47,515 bases of DNA from Rossellomorea sp. SC111 (GCF_024733565.1 NZ_JANIOC010000026.1:1-47515); one strand, 5' to 3'. Shown: positions 1 to 7,634, numbered from the stretch's first letter. Notes: generated from the sequence alone by a model not told the origin. Made by a program: numbers and translations.

Positions 1-1
1 A

Positions 2-679
2 TTTAATCATGTTGATGAAAATGAAAAGTCGACAGTTGAGTTCCAAACTGTTTGGAGAAAAGCGCATAGAAGGGACTGGAAAAGAAGACTCTTTCAATCG
101 GCTGGTCCTAATATAGCCATACTTATGTTCCTTCTGATACTCACCCCTCTTGCAGGACACTATCTCATCAATCAAGAACAAGTTTCACAGTCAGCTCAAT
201 CTATCCCCAACCAAGGAGAAAGTGTGTACGGCCTGTCTGGAAAAGTATACAATTTACCTAACCAAGTCGTTATTAAAGGAGAGACTGGTTTACCAGAAGG
301 TGCAGTACTCACAATTGAACACTTTGAAAGGGATGACCAAACGCTAATTAGAAAAGAAGAAGTGACAACCTCTTCAGATGGTTATTTTCAATATTCGACT
401 GACAGATTGGAAAGAGAGAAAGAATATATTGTTAAAGTAATTCTCTATTCACATTTGCAAAATGAAACTGTTAAAAATCAGCTTGGCGAAAAAGGGGAGA
501 ATCTCAAAAATAAGAAGAATGAAGACGGTGTATTTCAGTATCAATATGATGAAGTTGAATTTACTGGTATAAAGATGGTGGGACTTGTGAATAAGATTGA
601 GGAGACGAAAGAATATGTTTCAGCGGAATTTCTGAGGAGTGAAAAGGAGTTTAAAGTCATTAACCAAAATGCGCAGTAA
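2..679 (+). CDS. Membrane-anchored protein of unknown function, 5' end outside window
   Basis: The frame is open from the first bases of the window to the TAA at 677-679, so this is the C-terminal ~225 residues of a longer protein. The ATG at 125 has no Shine-Dalgarno sequence and lies inside a hydrophobic stretch, so it is not a likely start. The visible part begins with a polar, basic segment (many K/R, about residues 20-30), then one membrane helix (around ILMFLLILTPLAGHYLI). After it comes an outside domain of about 170 residues, rich in beta-type sequence (VVIKGETGLPEGAVLTIE, DGYFQYSTDRL), which resembles carboxypeptidase-regulatory or Ig-like folds. The topology suggests a cytoplasmic N-terminus and an extracellular C-terminus. 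No family is recognised and no function is proposed. The reading frame is sure; the role is unknown. Confidence 0.6.
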   Translation, partial: FNHVDENEKSTVEFQTVWRKAHRRDWKRRLFQSAGPNIAILMFLLILTPLAGHYLINQEQVSQSAQSIPNQGESVYGLSGKVYNLPNQVVIKGETGLPEGAVLTIEHFERDDQTLIRKEEVTTSSDGYFQYSTDRLEREKEYIVKVILYSHLQNETVKNQLGEKGENLKNKKNEDGVFQYQYDEVEFTGIKMVGLVNKIEETKEYVSAEFLRSEKEFKVINQNAQ

Positions 680-715
680 TGTTCCGAAACTACCAATAAT
701 AGACATATAAACGTC

Positions 716-749
716 AAAAAAAAATAGCTTACCAACAACACTGGTAAGC
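716..749 (-). terminator. Rho-independent terminator facing left
   Basis: Perfect 8-bp stem GCTTACCA (727-734) and TGGTAAGC (742-749) with a 7-nt loop. On the minus strand it is followed by TATTTTTTTTT (A-run 716-724 on the plus strand). It points leftwards, although no minus-strand gene lies just to its right. The 680-947 gap holds nothing else that I can see. Confidence 0.55.
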
Positions 750-947
750 CGCTACAAATAAGGAATTTTTCGATTTACAATAAGGGGTCCTGCCTTAAAC
801 CACTTTCTTCAAGATGAAGAATAATTTCAGTATACTATTAATTTCAGGTTAGTAAAGGTGATATGCCTAGATGAATATTTTTTTCTTAATGTGATGATCA
901 GAATAAGTTATGCTTGAAAATCTTTTGGGATTCAGTGGAGGTAGGAA

Positions 948-1400
948 ATGATTATTAGAAAACAACACAAGGATGAAGAACTTCCCATGGAGATGCTTTT
1001 CCTGGCAGATCCTTCAGAGAAAATCGTGAAGGAGTATGCCGTCAGGGGTGAATGCTTTGTAGCGGAGCTTGAGAACAAAATCGTTGGTGTGTATGTCTTA
1101 CTGCCAACCCGACCGGAAACCGTCGAGCTAGTGAATGTGGCGGTTGCAGAAGAACTGCACGGGAAAGGGATCGGAAAACAGCTAGTGATGGATGCCGTAA
1201 AGGTGGCCAAAGAGAGAGGTTATAAGACCATTGAAGTGGGTACCGGGAATTCAGGCGTCGGCCAGTTGGCCCTTTATCAGAAGTGTGGTTTCAGGATCGT
1301 TGGGGTAGATTTGGATTTTTTCACCCGGCACTATTCTGAAGACATTTTTGAAAATGGAATCCAAGTCAGGGATATGATCCGGTTGACTCAGGATTTATAG
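948..1400 (+). CDS. GNAT-family N-acetyltransferase
   Basis: A 150-residue single-domain GNAT acetyltransferase, predicted to transfer an acetyl group from acetyl-CoA to an amine of unknown identity in the cytoplasm. The acetyl-CoA pyrophosphate loop is visible as EELHGKGIG (residues 68-76, the R/Q-x-x-G-x-G/A motif), after the core strand VELVNVAVAEE. The C-terminal motif B region is LALYQKCGFRIVG. Size and layout resemble B. subtilis YvbK-like proteins, but substrate cannot be read from sequence. The ATG follows GTGGAGG at good spacing. The gene is monocistronic: a strong shared terminator starts directly after its stop and faces the convergent oxidoreductase gene. Confidence 0.85.
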   Translation: MIIRKQHKDEELPMEMLFLADPSEKIVKEYAVRGECFVAELENKIVGVYVLLPTRPETVELVNVAVAEELHGKGIGKQLVMDAVKVAKERGYKTIEVGTGNSGVGQLALYQKCGFRIVGVDLDFFTRHYSEDIFENGIQVRDMIRLTQDL

Positions 1401-1434
1401 AAAGAGCCCCCTTCCTGGAGGAAGGGGGCTCTTT
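1401..1434. terminator. Bidirectional terminator between convergent genes
   Basis: Perfect 15-bp inverted repeat (1401-1415 and 1420-1434) with a TGGA loop. AAAGAG and CTCTTT ends give short T-runs on both strands. It begins directly after the stop codon of the GNAT gene and ends 8 bp before the stop of the oxidoreductase gene. Confidence 0.9.
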
Positions 1435-1442
1435 CAACATGC

Positions 1443-2408
1443 TTAAGGAATCAATAATATCTTCCCTGTACTCTTTCTGCTTTCCAAATACTCATGAGCT
1501 TTTGCGCCTTCGCTTAAAGGAAAGACCGTTGGTTCAGATACCTTTAACTTTCCTTCTTGAATCCATTCGAACAACTCATGTGAGCGGGTCACCCGTTCTT
1601 CGTGAGACGTCAAGACATTCCACAAATCCCCGCCTGTCAGAGTCTTCGAGGTGTCCATCAGCATCCGCGGATCAACTGAAACAGGATCGCCTCCCGCCAT
1701 ACCAAAGAATACGACTGTCCCACCGATGCGAGTAGATTCAAAACTGTCCATCAGAGTCGAACCGACTGACTCATATACCACGTCCACGCCGTTGCCATTT
1801 GTCACATCCTGCACACTCTGTTTCCAGTCTTCACTGTATAAAAACATATGGTCTGCTCCAACAGCCAACGCTGCCTGTCTTTTTTCTTCCGAAGAAGTTA
1901 ACCCGATGACTGTGCCGCCCAATATTTTAATGATTTGGACGAGGAGTTGTCCCACTCCGCCCGCAGCTGCATGGACTAAAACGGTATCCCCGCTCTTGAT
2001 GCGATAGCTGTCTTTCGTTAAGTAATGTGCAGTAAGACCTTGTAACAAGAGGGATGCAGCCGTTTCGTACGATATATCATCAGGCAGCGGGATTGCTTTT
2101 TCCTTAGGCACAGCCACAAGTTCAGCATTCGCATAAGGTACATCGGCAAAAGCCATGCGGTCTCCAACATTGATTCCTTTCACGTTAGTTCCAATCTGTT
2201 TGACGATTCCTGCTCCCTCATATCCACAAATGTACGGTGGATCTCCTGCTAAATGATAATTTCCTTTTCTTCTATATACATCGGCGAAATTCAGCCCGAT
2301 CGCCTTCATTTCCACTAAAACGTCATCCGGTCCCAATTGGGGAGGATCAATCTCCTGATAGTGGAGGACATCCGGTCCGCCGAACTTTTCAAATACGAGT
2401 GCTTTCAT
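1443..2408 (-). CDS. Zinc-free quinone oxidoreductase (MDR superfamily)
   Basis: A 321-residue medium-chain dehydrogenase/reductase of the quinone oxidoreductase (QOR) type, expected to reduce quinones or enones with NADPH in the cytosol. The N-terminal GroES-like domain includes the NFADVYRRKG segment typical of QOR. The Rossmann domain has the nucleotide-binding AAAGGVGQ at residues 147-154. The structural-zinc cysteine cluster of alcohol dehydrogenases is absent, as expected for QOR. Length matches the family (320-330). The ATG is preceded on its strand by AGAGGAGAG. It is transcribed alone, divergent from the ECF sigma operon, with 252 bp between them. Physiological substrate is unknown; a role in quinone or electrophile detoxification is inference from the family. 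Confidence 0.88.
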   Translation of the reverse strand: MKALVFEKFGGPDVLHYQEIDPPQLGPDDVLVEMKAIGLNFADVYRRKGNYHLAGDPPYICGYEGAGIVKQIGTNVKGINVGDRMAFADVPYANAELVAVPKEKAIPLPDDISYETAASLLLQGLTAHYLTKDSYRIKSGDTVLVHAAAGGVGQLLVQIIKILGGTVIGLTSSEEKRQAALAVGADHMFLYSEDWKQSVQDVTNGNGVDVVYESVGSTLMDSFESTRIGGTVVFFGMAGGDPVSVDPRMLMDTSKTLTGGDLWNVLTSHEERVTRSHELFEWIQEGKLKVSEPTVFPLSEGAKAHEYLESRKSTGKILLIP

Positions 2409-2660
2409 TATGTACTCTCCTCTTTAACATCATTCTCTTTTAGTGTAACCAGTCCTTAGGTTTTTGACTAGGGAAGAGCTTATCTGATACAAAGCCCAAG
2501 ACTAATGGGATGTAATGTATAATACTGGAATAGAGCGTGGGTTGAATGAAATTTTACAGCAATTTAAAGTTCTCTATTGTTTTTACCTTTATAAAATATA
2601 AAAAAATTAAAGCCAATTCGTCTTTTCAGTTGTCTAATTAATGAAAGAAGATAAAAAGGG

Positions 2661-3188
2661 GTGAAGAACATTAGTAGATTAGTAAAGAAATCCCAAAAAG
2701 GCGATGATAAGGCATTTTTAAAAATTTTTCAACAATATGAAGAAGATATATACAGGATGGCGTATGTGTATGTGAAAAATGAAAATGATGCGTTAGATGT
2801 AGTACAAGAGGTTGCATACCGTGCTTTTAAGAATATTGGAACGTTAAAAAATCCTGCGTATTTTAAAACCTGGTTAACAAAAATAGCGATTACTAGTGCA
2901 CTAAATATATTAAAAAAAAATAAAAAAGTGGTTCAACTTAAGCCAGAATATGAGGAATATATCGGATTAGAAGATCAGGATACTCTCCTTAGTATCACTC
3001 TACATGAGTTACTGGAGAAATTAAATGAGGAAGAGAAAAGTCTCGTTACCCTAAGATTCTATGAAGGGTATTCTTTTAAAGAAATTGCGGAAATACTTGA
3101 AATCCCCCTAGGTACTGCGAAGACGATCTTGTACCGAGCGTTAGGTAAACTTCGAAAGCACATGAAGGAGGTTGATACTTGTGAGTAA
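2661..3188 (+). CDS. ECF-type RNA polymerase sigma factor
   Basis: A ~175-residue sigma factor of the extracytoplasmic function group, similar in layout to B. subtilis SigV. Region 2 is visible as the stretch EEDIYRMAYVYVKNENDALDVVQE and region 4 as the helix-turn-helix around SFKEIAEILEIPLGTAKTILYRALGKL. It would direct core polymerase to a small stress regulon. The start is uncertain. GTG at 2661 sits immediately against the purine-rich SD, while ATT at 2670 lies 6 nt after AAGGGGTG, and an in-frame stop at 2652 excludes earlier starts. The gene overlaps the next one by 8 nt, so the pair is translationally coupled, as usual for sigma/anti-sigma operons. Confidence 0.9.
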   Translation: MKNISRLVKKSQKGDDKAFLKIFQQYEEDIYRMAYVYVKNENDALDVVQEVAYRAFKNIGTLKNPAYFKTWLTKIAITSALNILKKNKKVVQLKPEYEEYIGLEDQDTLLSITLHELLEKLNEEEKSLVTLRFYEGYSFKEIAEILEIPLGTAKTILYRALGKLRKHMKEVDTCE

Positions 3189-3864
3189 CATCAAGCAGGA
3201 ACTAAACAAAATTCCCATTCCACGAACCCTGCACGAACGGTCAAAAATGGGAGTGAGAAAAGCACACCTCGAAAAAGGTGGAAGAGTTAACAGGTTTATA
3301 AAGAAAAACGTTGTATCAGTTATTCTTGCAGCTTCTTTAATCGTTCCAACAGGAGCCATTGCTTATCAAACGATTCTGGCTGATGAGCTTTATGGTTCAT
3401 TTGAAAATGTTAAGGCTCATCTGTCGAGTGCCACAATGGAAGGATATCTGCTTTTGGATGCAAGATTGACTCAAGCCCAAGGGGACATGGAAAAAGAAGA
3501 GTTCAAGCGCTTTAAAGAATTATTAAATGTAGTAACGAGTGCAAAGGTAGAGTATGGAGATAAATATGGAAACATTGATTATTCAACGGTTCCGGATAAA
3601 CAGCTGACTGAACTGAAAAACACCTTATATGAGATACAGCCTTTCTTTGATCAACTTAATGGACAGAAATCAAGCAAAGAAGTATTGTCATCTGATGAAT
3701 ATGAAGAATATATCGAAGCGATCATGATATATGAGCAAACTATGTCTCAAAGTGGAATGAAAGAATCCGATGAAACCGATAGACTCTCTGATGATCAAAA
3801 AGAAATCTTTTTAGAAGCTCAAAATGTACTGATAAAAGTAAATGAAAAACAATTAGATCAGTAA
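3181..3864 (+). CDS. Probable membrane anti-sigma factor (DUF3600-like)
   Basis: A 227-residue protein with a short cytoplasmic N-terminus (SNIKQELNKIPIPRTLHERS), one membrane helix at about residues 43-62 (VVSVILAASLIVPTGAIAY) and a ~165-residue mostly helical outside domain. This layout, and its 8-nt overlap with the ECF sigma gene, identify it as the partner that would hold the sigma factor at the membrane until a signal frees it. The outer part resembles the DUF3600 family found next to such sigma genes in Bacillus. GTG at 3181 is chosen because AAGGAGG precedes it at good spacing; the protein lacks an obvious zinc-binding (ZAS) motif. The signal is unknown. Confidence 0.75.
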   Translation: MSNIKQELNKIPIPRTLHERSKMGVRKAHLEKGGRVNRFIKKNVVSVILAASLIVPTGAIAYQTILADELYGSFENVKAHLSSATMEGYLLLDARLTQAQGDMEKEEFKRFKELLNVVTSAKVEYGDKYGNIDYSTVPDKQLTELKNTLYEIQPFFDQLNGQKSSKEVLSSDEYEEYIEAIMIYEQTMSQSGMKESDETDRLSDDQKEIFLEAQNVLIKVNEKQLDQ

Positions 3865-3921
3865 AATATAACAACCATTTTAAATACGATTAGAAACTAT
3901 ACCTTTAGGAGCTTCACAAGG

Positions 3922-3949
3922 CGCTTACTCATTAGAGTGAGCGTTTTTT
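3922..3949 (+). terminator. Terminator of the first ECF sigma operon
   Basis: 9-bp stem CGCTTACTC/GAGTGAGCG (one G-U pair), loop ATTA, followed by TTTTTT at 3944-3949. Confidence 0.9.
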
Positions 3950-3969
3950 GCATTGAGTAGGGTACTTCC

Positions 3970-4152
3970 AGGTGCCTATGCCACTTCAAAGTGCGTTCTT
4001 CCCAAAAGGTTAGCTAGCCCTCATAATTCAATTTAGCTTTTCAAACAGTACCTGTCGATTTTCGCAGAAGAGGTTTGAAAGGCATATAGGCACTTGAAAG
4101 TCTCTAGATTACAAAAAAGTACCTACATGACTTTAAAGTGCGTACTTCTCAA
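3970..4152. repeat. Two 36-bp direct repeats plus an inverted partial copy
   Basis: Copy A at 3970-4005 and copy B at 4117-4152 are both 36 bp and match at 27 of 36 positions. The best conserved part is AAAGTGCG(T)(T/A)CTTC. A partial copy in opposite orientation (GGCATATAGGCACTT) lies at 4081-4095. The repeats fill the 381-bp gap between the sigma operon terminator and the exporter gene. AAGTGCGTACTT in copy B is a small dyad (AAGT-N4-ACTT), so a regulator site is possible; the regulator is not known. Confidence 0.55.
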
Positions 4153-4161
4153 TAATCATTG

Positions 4162-4179
4162 TACACATTATCATGTGTA
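4162..4179. promoter_or_regulatory. Palindromic operator upstream of the DHA1 exporter
   Basis: Perfect 7-bp arms TACACAT (4162-4168) and ATGTGTA (4173-4179) with a 4-bp spacer, 67 bp before the exporter start codon. Size and symmetry fit a dimeric MarR-, HxlR- or TetR-type repressor site. No such regulator gene lies next to it, so the protein that binds is unknown. Confidence 0.5.
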
Positions 4180-4245
4180 TACAGAGAAACGAAAGGCGCC
4201 TTCGGTTACTCATTTTAATCAAACATTTAAGGAGGAAGTTACGTT

Positions 4246-5454
4246 ATGAGTTCAACTTCAGCTACTTTACAACAGTCTAAAACGAAAGGCGGCACGCCGG
4301 CGTTACTTGCACTTGCCATCAGTGCCTTTGGAGTCGGAACGACAGAGTTTGTACCCGTTGGATTATTATCATCGATTGCCGATGATTTATCGATATCGAT
4401 CACACTTGCAGGATTATTGATTTCAGGTTACGCCATTGGAGTCGCCATCGGAGCCCCGGTGTTGACGGCATTGACGAGTAAAATGAGCCGAAAATCACTG
4501 CTTATGTCCTTGATGCTCTTATTCATTGTAGGAAACTCGGTTGCGGCCATGTCCACAAGCTTTGGACTATTACTCGTTGCCCGTTTTATCACAGCATTTT
4601 CACACGGGATTTTCTTCTCAATCGGATCGACGATTGCGGCCGATCTAGTGCCTGCCCATAAGCGGGCAAGTGCGATTGCCTTTATGTTCACAGGCTTGAC
4701 GGTTGCGACTGTGACAGGAGTACCACTCGGAACATTCATCGGACAGGCATTCGGGTGGAGAGCCACATTCTGGGGAGTTGCCGTTCTTGGTGTAGTGGGG
4801 ATCATTGCAAGCTCCATTCTTGTCCCAAAAAATTTGAAAGAAGCACCGCCAGCTAAGTTTAGCGAACAGCTAGAGATTCTAACGAACGGTCGATTACTAT
4901 TAGCTTTTGCCATCACAGCACTTGGGTATGGTGGAACGTTTGTTGCGTTCACTTATCTAACACCTTTATTGCAAGATGTAACAGGATTCAGCGCAAAATG
5001 GGTGAGCATCATCCTTCTTGTGTACGGAATTGCCGTTGCCATCGGAAATGTCGTCGGGGGGAAAGCATCCGACAAAAATCCATTAAAAGCGTTATTCTGG
5101 ATGTTTGTTATGCAGGCCATCATTCTCGTAGTTCTTACATTCGCAGCACCATTTAAAGTGGCAGGTCTCATCGCAATCTTCCTAATGGGATTATTCGCAT
5201 TTATGAACGTGCCGGGGCTGCAGATCCTTGTGGTGAACATGGCGGAAAAGTACGTACCGTCAGCTGTCAATGTCGCATCTGCTTTAAATATTGCCGCTTT
5301 TAACGTGGGGATTGCCATTGGCTCCTTTGTCGGCGGAATGATTGTGGATGGAATTGGATTAATTCATACACCTTGGATCGGTGCCATCATGGTGGCAGGA
5401 GCGGTCATGTTGACCGCATGGCTGCGTATAATTGAACGGAAGACAGTCAGTTAA
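4246..5454 (+). CDS. MFS drug/metabolite exporter, DHA1 (AraJ/YdhP-type)
   Basis: A 402-residue, 12-helix major facilitator transporter. The N-terminal helix 1 motif FGVGTTEFVPVGLLSSIADDL is characteristic of the DHA1 AraJ/YdhP/YtbD group, and the helix 2-3 loop (MSRKSLL) carries the usual basic residues. These proteins export sugars, purine analogues or drugs by proton antiport; the substrate here is unknown. The ATG follows AAGGAGG at good spacing. The gene stands alone between an upstream dyad operator and a strong terminator, so it probably is a single-gene unit controlled by the operator at 4162-4179. In other Bacilli similar genes lie near HxlR/MarR regulators, but none is present here. 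Confidence 0.88.
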   Translation: MSSTSATLQQSKTKGGTPALLALAISAFGVGTTEFVPVGLLSSIADDLSISITLAGLLISGYAIGVAIGAPVLTALTSKMSRKSLLMSLMLLFIVGNSVAAMSTSFGLLLVARFITAFSHGIFFSIGSTIAADLVPAHKRASAIAFMFTGLTVATVTGVPLGTFIGQAFGWRATFWGVAVLGVVGIIASSILVPKNLKEAPPAKFSEQLEILTNGRLLLAFAITALGYGGTFVAFTYLTPLLQDVTGFSAKWVSIILLVYGIAVAIGNVVGGKASDKNPLKALFWMFVMQAIILVVLTFAAPFKVAGLIAIFLMGLFAFMNVPGLQILVVNMAEKYVPSAVNVASALNIAAFNVGIAIGSFVGGMIVDGIGLIHTPWIGAIMVAGAVMLTAWLRIIERKTVS

Positions 5455-5497
5455 AATGGTCCCTGATTTTCGGGGATTCATGAATAAATGAAATTTC

Positions 5498-5536
5498 AGC
5501 ACTTAGGCATTTGAATATTGCCTGAGTGCTTTTTTT
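5498..5536 (+). terminator. Terminator of the DHA1 exporter gene
   Basis: 12-bp stem AGCACTTAGGCA (5498-5509) with TGCCTGAGTGCT (5519-5530), one G-U pair, followed directly by a T-run. Confidence 0.92.
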
Positions 5537-5580
5537 GAATGGAATCAGATGGGGGAGTCTAAATGAAGATTTTTCGACAA

Positions 5581-5720
5581 ACGGTTCATAAATTTTGTAA
5601 CGAGCTCATAAATTATGATTCGGGATTATAAAAGAAAATAGAGGATGATAAATTTTTAAGACGGATCATAAATCTCCATAACAGATCATATCTCGAAATA
5701 TAGGATCATACCTTGTCGCA
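5581..5720. repeat. Seven degenerate 20-bp tandem repeats
   Basis: Seven consecutive units with an exact 20-bp period begin at 5581, 5601, 5621, 5641, 5661, 5681 and 5701. The consensus of the first ten bases is (A/T)(C/A/G)GGATCATA; the second ten are AT-rich, often AATTTT. All units keep the ATA ending and five keep TCATA. The period is not a multiple of 3, so it is not coding. The array fills most of the 407-bp gap between the exporter and amj. Function unknown; an array of protein-binding sites or a decaying minisatellite are both possible. Confidence 0.75.
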
Positions 5721-5783
5721 GCCGCCTTTTTAGTGATTGAAAAAACATTGATTGCTTTAGTATGAGGCTTATAGAATGAATTC

Positions 5784-5818
5784 AAGGAACATTTCAAAAA
5801 TACGAAATGTTCCTTTTT
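5784..5818 (+). terminator. Hairpin with T-run just upstream of amj
   Basis: Perfect 11-bp stem AAGGAACATTT (5784-5794) and AAATGTTCCTT (5805-5815), 10-nt loop, then TTT. It looks like a terminator, but the only upstream plus-strand gene already has one. A TATAAT at 5827-5832 follows directly, so it may insulate the amj promoter, or act as an operator. Confidence 0.55.
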
Positions 5819-5861
5819 ATTAATGCTATAATATGATTGGATAAAAAAGGGAGATGTCATT

Positions 5862-6683
5862 GTGGAATTTATATCATTACCGGTTATTTCGATTGCACTC
5901 TTCATTTTAATCATACATAGCATTGAAACACTTGCTTATGCGGTCAGGTTATCAGGGGCAAGGGTGAAGCTGATCGCCTCAGGTCTTTCCTTGTTTAATA
6001 TGATGGTCATTGTATCGCGGATGTCGAATATGATGCAGCAGCCTTTTACAGGGGGGCTCACTGATGCTGCGCCTGAGGGCCGGAAACTAGAAGTGGTAGA
6101 AGAGCAGTTCAGGGTACTGATCGGTGCCTCGACTTTAGGTACTCTCCTTGGGATCGTGTTATTGCCTACGTTTGTTGCATTGTTTTCAAGGGGGATTATC
6201 CGCCTATCCGAGCAGGGAGGTTCTGTGCCAAGGTTAATCAAGCTTGGGTTTAAGAATGATCTGTATAAAAGAGGTATGAACCATTTTGCTAAACCAGGTA
6301 GAAGATATTTGAGGGGAATCAATTTCAGAGCCATTCCAAAAAGGCTGTTTTTCATCAATATGGTCATTACAGCAGTTTACACGATTGGCGTTCTTTCAGC
6401 GCTATATGCAGCGCTAATCGTACCTGATCGACAAGGCAGTGCGACCATGGCTTCGGGGTTGATCAATGGTATCGCAACGATTTTATTGACACTGTTCATT
6501 GACCCGAAGATATCAGTTCTTGCCGATGATGTGGCGAATGGAAAGGGGAATTATCAAGAGTTGAAAGGTCTTTCCATCATGATGGTCATCTCCAGACTAT
6601 TCGGGACGCTGCTCGCTCAATTGATCTTTATTCCGGGTGCTTATTATATTGCCTGGATGTCTCAGTTTTTTGTTATGAAGTAA
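5862..6683 (+). CDS. amj: Lipid II flippase Amj (alternate to MurJ)
   Basis: A 273-residue polytopic membrane protein recognised as Amj (YdaH), the second lipid II flippase of Bacillus, which moves the peptidoglycan precursor across the membrane when MurJ is missing or inhibited. Visible features are the N-terminal helix (ISIALFILIIHSIETLAYAVRLSG), the RMSNMMQQPFTGGLTD segment, and a central basic loop (about residues 125-165) between helices. Length is close to the B. subtilis protein (about 270). GTG at 5862 is chosen as start: GGGAGATG lies at correct distance and the hydrophobic N-terminus follows. A TATAAT box lies at 5827-5832 without a clear -35. In B. subtilis the gene answers to cell-wall stress through SigM; no certain SigM box is seen here. 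It is followed after 12 bp by a small membrane gene. Confidence 0.9.
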   Translation: MEFISLPVISIALFILIIHSIETLAYAVRLSGARVKLIASGLSLFNMMVIVSRMSNMMQQPFTGGLTDAAPEGRKLEVVEEQFRVLIGASTLGTLLGIVLLPTFVALFSRGIIRLSEQGGSVPRLIKLGFKNDLYKRGMNHFAKPGRRYLRGINFRAIPKRLFFINMVITAVYTIGVLSALYAALIVPDRQGSATMASGLINGIATILLTLFIDPKISVLADDVANGKGNYQELKGLSIMMVISRLFGTLLAQLIFIPGAYYIAWMSQFFVMK

Positions 6684-6695
6684 GGAGGAGTTTTT

Positions 6696-7115
6696 TTGTC
6701 TGGAATTACATATTTTTATGCTTTGGCAGTGATCATTCTTCTTTTTTTGATTCCTTATCTAATTATCAGGGACCTGAAGAAAAGAAGAAGACTCTCTGCC
6801 ATATTTACCTCACACGTCATGCTATTGATCTTGCTCTTTGTGGCATTCGGGGAAGTATTAAAAGCTTTTCTGTCTGAATCTTCTATGGAGTATTACAATC
6901 AGATTTTCTTCCTTGGTATGATCGTATTTATCGTTCTGCCGTTGATCTTCCTATTCTTTTACACTGTTAAAAATGATATTTATAAGTGGAAGGATCCCAA
7001 TGAATATAAGTTCCAGTGGCTTTTTAAATTCAGATACTTATTAATGGCTGCTGTGGGTGCATTATTTATAGGGGCTCTGTTTCGGTTTTACCAGATTTTT
7101 ATTTTTCTGTTTTAA
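6696..7115 (+). CDS. Small four-helix membrane protein, unknown function
   Basis: A 139-residue protein with about four membrane helices (near residues 5-24, 39-55, 72-92 and 115-137) and short basic loops (DLKKRRR). TTG at 6696 is taken as start because AAGGAGGAG precedes it at 6682-6690. It starts 12 bp after the stop of amj, so the two are probably one transcript, which makes a link to envelope precursor transport possible but unproved. I do not recognise a family. Confidence 0.7.
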   Translation: MSGITYFYALAVIILLFLIPYLIIRDLKKRRRLSAIFTSHVMLLILLFVAFGEVLKAFLSESSMEYYNQIFFLGMIVFIVLPLIFLFFYTVKNDIYKWKDPNEYKFQWLFKFRYLLMAAVGALFIGALFRFYQIFIFLF

Positions 7116-7154
7116 CGAAAGCATTATTTAGACTTAAGCAGTAGGAGTGTGTTT

Positions 7155-7634
7155 ATGTCAACAATAGATGACAATTGGAAAACAGACCGGATTGGGTCCG
7201 CACATGCTGGCCAAAATCCAATGGTCCTGGCCAATATGAAAAGTGGTTTCGCGGTAATGGGTGATACACAATTTTTACCTGGTTATTGTGTTTTGCTTCC
7301 TTACGTTGAAGTGAGTTCTTTGAATGATCTGGATATGAACCAGAGAAGTGATAATTTGCTTGATATGAGCATAATAGGAGACGTTATAACGGAGGTGTGT
7401 CACCCGAGAAGGATCAATTATTCAATTTACGGGAATACAGATACTTTTTTACATGCTCACATTTTTCCAAGGTACCAATGGGAAGGGGAGGAGCATAGGA
7501 CCAAGCCGGTGTGGAATTATCCTCAGAGTCGCTGGACGGATGATGATGATTTGTATTCGGAGGAAAAGCATCGGGAGTTAAGAAAAAAACTACGTGAGTG
7601 TTTTCAAGAAAAGGGATACACGAATAGGAGGTAA
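7155..7634 (+). CDS. HIT-like (histidine triad) hydrolase
   Basis: A 159-residue protein of the histidine triad superfamily, whose members hydrolyse or transfer nucleotidyl groups. The signature is LHAHIFPRY, with H100 and H102 present; the third triad position is F104 rather than His. H102 corresponds to the nucleophilic histidine of HIT enzymes. The N-terminal part (GFAVMGDTQFLPGYCVLLPYVEVSSLNDLD) matches the HIT fold, where the substrate loop precedes the triad. ATG at 7155 is preferred over GTG at 7149 because TAGGAG sits 7 nt before it. It ends 4 bp before the lipoprotein gene, so both are probably co-transcribed. The substrate is unknown. Confidence 0.72.
   Translation: MSTIDDNWKTDRIGSAHAGQNPMVLANMKSGFAVMGDTQFLPGYCVLLPYVEVSSLNDLDMNQRSDNLLDMSIIGDVITEVCHPRRINYSIYGNTDTFLHAHIFPRYQWEGEEHRTKPVWNYPQSRWTDDDDLYSEEKHRELRKKLRECFQEKGYTNRR

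Noticed and set aside
150..347. A 65-codon plus frame inside the first gene
   Set aside because: Out of frame with the longer open gene; no SD.
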